The position numbers and the translations under genes are program-made. Below are positions 57,601-64,000 of a stretch of DNA of 64,000 nt, one piece after another. The DNA is from Sphingobacterium bovisgrunnientis (GTDB lineage Bacteria; Bacteroidota; Bacteroidia; Sphingobacteriales; Sphingobacteriaceae). The stretch covers positions 1 to 64,000 of the forward strand of contig NZ_WUQY01000020.1 in assembly GCF_009829085.1 (NCBI RefSeq). Direction: 5' to 3'. Within the stretch, counting starts at the first letter, position 1, and each line of letters opens with the position of its first letter. The notes below the pieces were generated by a model. It did not search any database. It was not told the origin of the DNA and saw only the letters and a program-made list of their open reading frames with translations.

Positions 57601-57773
57601 AATTTCCCATCAGCATCTGTGCTTGATTGCCGACTTGTGCCTTTCACACTAACCGTCGCACCTGACAATGGATTGTTGTCTATATCCGTGACAACTCCAT
57701 TTACGGATCGTTGCTGTGCAAATGAGATTTGCCACATCAACACCAGCATGAGTACAGTAAACATTACCCTCAT
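54606..57773 (-). CDS. SusC-like TonB-dependent outer membrane receptor (pair 3)
   Basis: A 1055-residue importer. Signal peptide 1-19 (ending ISFAQ), then the carboxypeptidase-D-like domain (about 22-100, VNGVVTDIDNNPLSGATV), the VVVIGYGTVKRKDLTGAV junction and a plug with ILKDASSTAIYGSRGANGVI. The barrel ends FLVGLNVNF. It heads the operon SusC-SusD-beta-helix lipoprotein. A -7-type box lies 27 bases upstream, and a LacI-type operator about 205 bases upstream links it to the pectin genes. Confidence 0.95.
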   Translation of the reverse strand: MRVMFTVLMLVLMWQISFAQQRSVNGVVTDIDNNPLSGATVSVKGTSRQSSTDADGKFKIQINSSNEVIVVNLMGYLAQELVIGSQNNLTFRMTSNEANLEEVVVIGYGTVKRKDLTGAVSSVDAKTIAAAPVASALEAIQGRVAGLNISTTEGSPDAELTVRVRGGGSITQDNSPLYIVDGFPVNSIADIAPQDIETIDILKDASSTAIYGSRGANGVILVTTKGGKAGKTNISLNAFTGARNLASKLDVLDPMDYVTWQYEQALLANKINNYTDYFGNFQDIDLYTNVQPNDWQEIVFGRTGNTYNQNINFSGGGEKTKYSVSHSFVKDKAIMQMSDYQRQNANFKLNHKLYKNLTLDLGLRYSDMRVNGGGMNEQNEVSSADSRLKYAMLYPPFPVNGLTTTTETDDDFNLYSPLIAISDNDQYFQRKTYNLNAALTYEIVDNLRLRSEFGYDSYRNDQDRFYGGTTYYVRNVPARENQNLPALWLTNTNRNGWRNTNTLNYDFKKLISKDHSLNMLIGQEYLMIQNQVLTNIMHGFPSTFSFDEARKLTTQGNPYSVDNNFAPDDKLLSFFGRANYGYKEKYLLSATFRADGSSKFSAANRWGFFPSVSGAWRISGEEFLEDAAWLSDLKIRASYGAAGNNRIPSGLLVQTFNNSTTTWVNGYNNFWAASKTMANPDLKWETTTTRNVGLDFSLFNSRLSGTIDAYLNKTEDLLIAYPVAGTGYDIQYRNIGNTQNKGLEFSLNWSAVRKQNFDLTVNANIAFNRNEVLSLGAVENIPGTSRWASTAINMDYLVEVGAPLGQMYGYQSDGRYEVSDFEGYISSQWKLKEGVTTAAEVVGTMRPGAMKLKDINGDGMISVADRGIIGNANPSHTGGFSLASRIYNFDLAAYFNWSYGNDVYNANKIEYTSTSQYFSRNMISEMATGKRWTNLRSDGTISNDPAELEQMNANTTMWSPYMRSFVFSDWAVEDGSFLRMSTLTLGYTLPKHISARLRMQTLRIYASGYNLWLLTNYSGFDPEVSTRRQTPLTPGVDYSAYPKSKSFLVGLNVNF

Positions 57774-57799
57774 AATGAATAGATTTAAAATGGTGAGAC

Positions 57800-57807
57800 A
57801 AAACTAT
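57800..57807 (-). promoter_or_regulatory. Candidate -7 box for the SusC pair 3 operon
   Basis: Reads TAGTTTTG on the minus strand, a full match to TAnnTTTG, 27 bases from the SusC start. No clear -33 element. Confidence 0.45.
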
Positions 57808-57977
57808 AATCACCAATAGGGATCATTAGTATTGCCATAAATGTTTATTAATTATTGTATAAATGGTTATCACCTCCTAAAAGGATCATATAATATGTTT
57901 CATAGGTAGAAAAAATATTATATACAATATTAACGTAAAGAGGGGCTGTTTTCACCAGGTTTAGCACAAAAATTGCG

Positions 57978-58001
57978 CAAACGATACCGACAACGATTGC
58001 A
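57978..58001. promoter_or_regulatory. LacI-type operator upstream of SusC pair 3
   Basis: GCAAACGATACC/GACAACGATTGC matches the symmetrical form of the site at 40610-40633 at 20 of 24 positions; the right half differs at only one base. The centre is CG, as in LacI-family operators. It is shared by the divergent SusC and MFS genes. Confidence 0.55.
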
Positions 58002-58259
58002 AAATATTAGCTAAGTATTCGCATATATTAGCATAAAATATTGATTAAGATAATCGCTTAACACTATCAACTCTTATCTCGATTAGATAGCACTAGCTCT
58101 CTACCCCAAGTTAGAAGAAGACGTATCACAGCACGTTTGATAAGGAGATAAAAAATTATTAAACAAGTATTGAAAGGAATATTATATGTTAATAAAAACT
58201 TAAGATATCATTAATCGCTTTATGACAAGAAACACAATGACAATAGCAAATAGATTATT

Positions 58260-58267
58260 TAAATTTG
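58260..58267 (+). promoter_or_regulatory. Candidate -7 box for the MFS gene
   Basis: TAAATTTG matches TAnnTTTG and lies 19 bases before the ATG. No clear -33 element. Confidence 0.4.
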
Positions 58268-58286
58268 CGGTGTAAAATATTTTTAT

Positions 58287-59471
58287 ATGAAAGGCATAGC
58301 CATCCCCACTGTTGAATCAACAATTACCAGTCGCAATAGAATACGCATCGCAGTTTCGCTTTTTTATTTTTGTCAAGGATTAGCTTTTTCGTCTTGGGCG
58401 AGCCGTATTCCAACACTTAAAGAAAATTTACAATTAACCGAAGCGCAGCTGGGTACCATATTACTTATGCTTCCTGTAGGACAACTGGTCACTATGGCGC
58501 TTTCAGGAAAACTCGTAACAAAATACGGCAGTGCTAATGTCCTACGTATTGTTGCAATTATTTATGCGCTTATATTATGTACAATTGGATTAGCAACCAA
58601 TGCCTTTCACTTAGCTGCTATTCTTTTCGCTTTTGGGGTGGTAGGAAATATGTGCAATATCGCGGTAAACACTCAAGGTGTGGCCGCAGAGAAAATGTTT
58701 CAACAATCAATCATGTCTTCTTTTCATGGTGCATGGAGTATTGCCGGATTTACTGGTGCACTCATCGGTTTGCTAACAATGAATATCGGCATTGATACGT
58801 TACCACATTTTCTTATTATTCTGTTTTTGATTATTTGTAATACCTTACTTAATCACAAGTACCTTGTGCAAGGTAAACCCGAACAAAAAGAGAAAAGATC
58901 TTTTTTCTCCAGACCCGAAAAATCGTTGGTGCAATTGGGAATTATTGGTTTCTTCAGTATGGCTACTGAAGGCGCTATGTTTGACTGGAGTGGTGTATAT
59001 TTCAAAGATATCGTAGGTGCCCCTGAGAATCTTATAGTTGTAGGATATGCTTCCTTTATGATTATGATGGCGACTGGCCGTTTTATGGGTGATTATGTGA
59101 TAAGTAGACTTGGGCGTAAAAAAACCTTACAAATCAGTGGAATCCTTATGTTTTTAGGTATGATGCTTTCTGTATTAGCGCCTAAATTTTGGATTTGTAC
59201 CCTAGCTTTTATGTTGGTTGGAATAGGTGTAGCTTGTAATATTCCAACAGTATATAGTCTTGCTGGACAAAATAAGAAAATTGCCCCTGGTGTGGCATTA
59301 GCAATGGTTTCCAGCGTAAGTTATTTAGGTTTTCTATTGGGGCCACCGTTAATTGGTTATATCGCAGAAATATTTAGCTTACGATATTCCTATGGCGTTT
59401 TTGCCTTCTTTGGATTGTTGATGTTTTTGATGACAAGTAAGTTGAAGATTTTCCGAGAAACAGCAGATTAG
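58287..59471 (+). CDS. MFS transporter (YbjJ-like)
   Basis: A 394-residue inner-membrane transporter with about 12 hydrophobic segments. It starts with FYFCQGLAFSSWASRIPTLKENLQLTEAQLG, characteristic of the YbjJ/bypass-of-stop-codon-6 type subgroup, and has VVGNMCNIAVNTQGVAAE and GRFMGDYVISRLGRKKT in the loops. The substrate is unknown. It is divergent from SusC pair 3 and may share its LacI-type operator, which would make it the inner-membrane step for a pectin-derived sugar. However, it does not resemble the hexuronate transporter ExuT, so this is only a suggestion. Confidence 0.82.
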   Translation: MKGIAIPTVESTITSRNRIRIAVSLFYFCQGLAFSSWASRIPTLKENLQLTEAQLGTILLMLPVGQLVTMALSGKLVTKYGSANVLRIVAIIYALILCTIGLATNAFHLAAILFAFGVVGNMCNIAVNTQGVAAEKMFQQSIMSSFHGAWSIAGFTGALIGLLTMNIGIDTLPHFLIILFLIICNTLLNHKYLVQGKPEQKEKRSFFSRPEKSLVQLGIIGFFSMATEGAMFDWSGVYFKDIVGAPENLIVVGYASFMIMMATGRFMGDYVISRLGRKKTLQISGILMFLGMMLSVLAPKFWICTLAFMLVGIGVACNIPTVYSLAGQNKKIAPGVALAMVSSVSYLGFLLGPPLIGYIAEIFSLRYSYGVFAFFGLLMFLMTSKLKIFRETAD

Positions 59472-59902
59472 CACAATCATTTATTGAATCAATTTTGAAA
59501 GTCAGCGCAACAATCCTCGCTCACTGTGATATCTATGAAAATACATACAATCCATCCCCTATTTTAACTATATTTTTTACTTGAAAAATTTACAAATTAG
59601 GTGTCATAAAATTTGCTCAGCTATAAACAAGACTTCTTTTTCACAGAGTTAATTAATAGGTTACGATGGTTGCGAAAAAATTGCTAGAATTTGTGTCTAC
59701 CTTATATCTAAGTAAGTATAGTTATTAAATAACCTAAGAACACCATTTAATTATAAGGAAAATTAAAAATATCTCATAAACTCCTGTAAATTTTCTCCAG
59801 TCTCGGAACTAATTCCTCCCCTTTACAAATATCTTAAAAAAATATCGCACAAATCTCAACATAAGAATAATTAAAGCTCTAGAGGCTCAGTGAGGCTATA
59901 AG

Positions 59903-59943
59903 TTGTTTTTGCAACCGATATTTTGTATATTGCAAAAAAACAA
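59903..59943. repeat. Inverted repeat around a possible promoter of the monooxygenase gene
   Basis: TTGTTTTTGCAA and TTGCAAAAAAACAA are inverted copies differing by two A/T bases. Between them is TATTTTG, one base short of a -7 box. A dimeric regulator could bind here. Confidence 0.35.
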
Positions 59944-60012
59944 AGATATTACGATTAATAATATTTCTGTTATCAATTTAATTAAGCCCTGAATAAAGGT
60001 CTTTTCTTCTTT

Positions 60013-61524
<1,512 letters not shown>

Positions 61525-61552
61525 AGTTTTAGACGTCAAATCCTATAATATT

Positions 61553-61592
61553 AAAAATAGTCCAATTGTTTAATTACGATTGGACTATTTTT
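61553..61592 (+). terminator. Terminator of the monooxygenase gene
   Basis: A perfect 14-bp stem AAAAATAGTCCAAT/ATTGGACTATTTTT ending in a T run, 29 bases after the stop. Confidence 0.85.
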
Positions 61593-61846
61593 GATTTTCC
61601 CCAATCTTTAGCCGCCATGTCCCCTACCTTTATCTTATCATGAAATAACACTTAGGTCTCTACCTTTATACTTCATCAGGTAATCAGTCGTTTTCAGCTT
61701 ACTGACAGAATAGACTAACTCTAAACATATTGCCCTGTAATCAAACATGTATTTCATAGGGCTATACATCGTGCTACCTTACATAATAAAGCTTGATAGC
61801 AGCTTGCTTCTATTAACTTAACAAATCATTTGATTCACTGCGTTTA
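61593..61846. other. Intergenic sequence, nothing recognised
   Basis: About 250 bases with no open frame, repeat or promoter that I can support. It begins the accessory segment at the right end of the window. Confidence 0.4.
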
Positions 61847-62167
61847 TTATTTTCCTGTTTCCAAATGTGGTGCGTCTACTGGCTTTGATTGTGGAGAGCC
61901 TTTTTGCCGCAAAAAAATCGTTAGTGATACAATTGAAGCCACTGAAAGGAATTCACTCTGCCAATTTTGAAAAGTTTCGAACCAAAAAGTAGGCTCACCA
62001 AGAAATTCGCCTAATCCTATCGAAGATTTGCCTTCCAAAGCGTCTTCTTCCATTTTCCCACGATAGCTCCCATATAGATGTAAACCCCACGAAATAAGGA
62101 ATAATCCTATACATGCTAAAGAAAGAAAATGTAGATCACGCGTGGATCTTAGATCAAGAGTATAGAC
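61847..62167 (-). pseudogene. DUF6766-family membrane protein, N-terminal half missing
   Basis: A minus-strand open frame of 106 codons, closed upstream by TAG at 62168-62170, contains a membrane helix (LHFLSLACIGLFLISWGLHLYG) and then the C-terminal half of a DUF6766 protein: GEFLGEPTFWFETFQNWQSEFLSVAS, LTIFLRQKGSPQSK. Intact members are about twice as long and start with a separate helix after an N-terminal WLRENGL-like string, which I do not find upstream in any frame. An internal ATG at 62053 would give only 68 residues. It is most likely a decayed fragment. Confidence 0.6.
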
Positions 62168-62346
62168 CTATTGGCTGTAAGGCTAAAGAGTACATGTATG
62201 CCGAATAATATTTTTAGCAGATTTAATTTTCGGGGCAATTCCCCATTTCATAGTATTTAAATACTGTCCATAACCAATCAAATTCTAAGTATATGGTTTC
62301 ATTTACTATTTTGGTGTTTTAATTACTGTAGTGAAAACCGAGTTTT

Positions 62347-62457
62347 ATGAAAACAAAAAATAGTATGGAAAAGATAATCTTCACAATCTTCAGCCTTATG
62401 TTTGCGTTATCTACAGTATATAGCCAAAAAGGAATAGACTCAATATTAAGAAGTTAA
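62347..62457 (+). pseudogene. Stub of a secreted protein (signal peptide only)
   Basis: A 36-codon frame, MKTKNSMEKIIFTIFSLMF... to a TAA, encodes a good Bacteroidota-type signal peptide ending VYSQKG, followed by only ten residues. There is no mature domain in this or other frames downstream, so it is probably the broken 5' end of a lost gene. A short secreted peptide cannot be excluded. Confidence 0.4.
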
Positions 62458-62463
62458 TGTACG

Positions 62464-62471
62464 TATCTTTG
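62464..62471 (+). promoter_or_regulatory. Candidate -7 box in the accessory region
   Basis: TATCTTTG matches TAnnTTTG and is followed by GTAGCCCC. It lies 256 bases before the ABC-3C effector gene; short frames between carry no recognisable protein. It may be the promoter of the defence operon with a long leader, or the relic of a lost gene. Confidence 0.3.
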
Positions 62472-62726
62472 TAGCCCCGAGCAGAATTATGATATTCATA
62501 ATGAAATATAAGGTGTTATTACAAAATTGGAAATGTAAAAGCTTTAATAGATCATAAAATTTTAAGATTTCCAATCGAATATACACGCCTCCTTATTGAT
62601 AAAAGGAAAATTTGTATGAGATAATGTATGAAGAATTCTTGTAATTTCTGAACCTCTGAAATCAATAGTTGATTTTTTTTTAATTATTAACTACCTTACC
62701 TTAACTATTAACCATCAAATCAATTA

Positions 62727-63911
62727 ATGGCAAAAAAAGCAAGCAACACAACTGCGGATGGAAGTATATTGGGATATTTATTTCAGATAGAAAGAGCACT
62801 TTTGTGGCTCAGTGAATTAAGTAATGAATGTATTGTAGGGGTAGAAGTTGATGATGATATTTTAGTAAAACTAGAAAACGGAGAGTCTATTGATAAAATT
62901 TATGAACAATCCAAGCATAGTGTCTCCAAAGCTATCCCTTACTCAGATCATAGTATCGATTTATGGAAAACATTATATAATTGGATTAATTTAATTGAGG
63001 ATAAAAAATGTGATATAGACAAGTCTATTTTTTCTATTCTATCAAATAAAAAAATTCCATCAAATCGTTTAATATCTAAAATAAGTAAAATTAATGATAA
63101 ATCTTCGTCAAAAGAGATTGAAGATATAATAATAACACTTAAAGATATTGCAATAAAATTACCTGTAAAAAAACAGAAGTATGGGAATAAAATCTTGGAT
63201 TGTAGCAATGACTTTTTGAAGCAATTCCTAATTCGAATCCAAATACTTGATAACAGTTATACGCATAGTTCTAATGAAATAAAAAAGCACATTAAAGCAA
63301 ACCTCAGTGTATCAGAAGATATTCCATTTAACAAGATTTATCAGTCTTTATTTGGATTTGTACTTGATAACTTAATAGAATGCTGGAAAGAAAGAAAAGA
63401 GGGTCTAATTTCTGTAAATTCTTTTAATAAGCAATATAATATCCTTATTTATGAGTTTCTTGAAAAACCATTTTTTGAAAAAACAATAGACTCATTACCT
63501 ATATCGGTTGAAGAGATTGAGGGAAATAGAGGGAAAAATTTTGTAAAACAATTAAGTCTTATTGATTGTGAGGATGATGAGATTATTGAAGCTATTAATG
63601 ACTATGTAAGAGCAGCATCTGAAAGAAGTAGATGGGCTAGAGATGGTGAAATTTCAAAAGCAAACATTGAAGTTTATTTTCAAGATTTAAAAACTCACTG
63701 GGATTCAATTTCTCGACCAAAATTTAAATACTCAAGTGATTTCAAAAGAACTGGTTATGAAACTTTCTATGAAACAATATTATATAGAGGAAAAATATTA
63801 AATTTTGAACCAATACAAAGTTATACTAATAGAGGGTCCTATCACTATCTATGTGATTCATTAAAAATAGGTTGGCATCCCCTATGGAAAGATTTAACAA
63901 AAAAAAAATGA
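62727..63911 (+). CDS. ABC-3C system effector with Cap4/DUF4297-like nuclease domain
   Basis: A 394-residue protein. The N-terminal third has the pattern of DUF4297/Cap4-type restriction-endonuclease-fold nucleases: DGSILGYLFQIERALLWL (Gln20), VGVEVDDDI with Glu40 and Asp42-44, then YEQSKHS with Gln61 and Lys63 forming the QxK step, and DLWKTLYNWI. The middle is Lys-rich and helical. The C-terminus SYHYLCDSLKIGWHPLWKDL resembles the C-terminal domains of ABC-three-component effectors. The next gene overlaps the stop (ATGATG) and starts like a small middle component. Such systems are predicted conflict systems in which an ABC ATPase controls a nuclease effector. The role is by family resemblance and not shown here. 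Confidence 0.72.
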   Translation: MAKKASNTTADGSILGYLFQIERALLWLSELSNECIVGVEVDDDILVKLENGESIDKIYEQSKHSVSKAIPYSDHSIDLWKTLYNWINLIEDKKCDIDKSIFSILSNKKIPSNRLISKISKINDKSSSKEIEDIIITLKDIAIKLPVKKQKYGNKILDCSNDFLKQFLIRIQILDNSYTHSSNEIKKHIKANLSVSEDIPFNKIYQSLFGFVLDNLIECWKERKEGLISVNSFNKQYNILIYEFLEKPFFEKTIDSLPISVEEIEGNRGKNFVKQLSLIDCEDDEIIEAINDYVRAASERSRWARDGEISKANIEVYFQDLKTHWDSISRPKFKYSSDFKRTGYETFYETILYRGKILNFEPIQSYTNRGSYHYLCDSLKIGWHPLWKDLTKKK

Positions 63912-64000
63912 TGAATGAATTTGATATTTTTCAAAATAAAATTTTAGCATCTTATGTTCTATGGGAATTTTGTAAAAACTATTCTCTACAAAAAAAGCAG
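63908..64000 (+). CDS. ABC-3C middle-component-like protein, 5' end only
   Basis: The first 31 codons are visible (MMNEFDIFQNKILASYVLWEF...), after which the window ends. The start overlaps the effector stop: ATG at 63908 or 63911 around TGA 63909-63911, a sign of translational coupling. The position and the short helical N-terminus fit the small middle components that link effector and ATPase in ABC-3C systems. Too little is present to name a subfamily. Confidence 0.5.
   Translation, partial: MMNEFDIFQNKILASYVLWEFCKNYSLQKKQ

Larger units (their letters stand above)
57774..58286. other. Divergent regulatory region between SusC pair 3 and the MFS gene
   Basis: About 510 bases carrying a minus-strand -7 box (57800-57807), a LacI-type palindrome (57978-58001) and a plus-strand -7 box (58260-58267). 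The remainder (58010-58250) is AT-rich, with nothing else I can support. Confidence 0.5.

Noticed and set aside
58287..59471. Calling the MFS protein the hexuronate transporter ExuT.
   Set aside because: The N-terminal signature is that of the YbjJ-like subgroup; only its position suggests a pectin link.

Overview
The window looks like chromosomal DNA of a Sphingobacterium-like member of the Bacteroidota. The evidence is low GC, three SusC/SusD pairs, TAnnTTTG-type -7 boxes, almost no Shine-Dalgarno sites, a secreted-enzyme repertoire for plant pectin, and the neighbourhood of RNase G, a tiny mS38-like ribosomal protein, a TPR membrane protein and HU. Family assignments come from reading motifs; no database search was run.

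Layout. 1-368: tail of an IS200/IS605-type transposase with its terminal hairpin, a compact structured non-coding stretch, and a terminator. 369-2868 (-): gap-fbp operon (long-form GAPDH and class I FBPase). 3613-6213: a VOC protein, an orphan terminator, then an alpha-oxoamine synthase with its own TetR regulator. 6269-9707 (-): M28 peptidase and pgi. 9798-10881: prfB with a programmed +1 frameshift. 11288-18095: GH29 fucosidase plus SusC/SusD pair 1. 18208-21210 (-): rng, bS22/mS38-like gene, TPR protein, HU. 21412-22983 (-): a second, divergent oxoamine-synthase-like enzyme and a small secreted protein. 23309-29280: SusC/SusD pair 2 with a DUF1735/F5-8C lipoprotein.

29482-42679 is a pectin and hexuronate locus. 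A six-gene operon on the minus strand (GH28, GH105, PL10, uxaB, uxaA, uxaC) carries pectic substrates from the cell surface to the start of galacturonate catabolism. It is flanked by a LacI regulator, a CE12-type acetylesterase, and on the plus strand a pectin methylesterase and an alpha/beta esterase. SusC/SusD pair 3 with a DUF4957/DUF5123-like lipoprotein (51214-57773, -) probably belongs to the same regulon: near-identical 24-bp palindromes with a central CG lie at 40610-40633 and 57978-58001.

The rest: photolyase, a receiver-only response regulator with a five-PAS/two-GAF sensor that stops after its histidine domain, a periplasmic 5-hydroxyisourate hydrolase, KtrB/KtrA potassium uptake, an MFS transporter, and a trimethylamine-monooxygenase-like FMO with a hairpin-rich leader. 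The right edge (61525-64000) is accessory DNA: a DUF6766 pseudogene, a stub of a secreted protein, and the first two genes of what looks like an ABC-three-component (ABC-3C) conflict system, with a Cap4/DUF4297-like nuclease effector and the start of its middle component. The ATPase gene would lie beyond the window. This is the strongest defence-type lead; the LacI operator set, the orphan terminator at 4151 and the structured element at 185-320 are the best unexplained non-coding signals.
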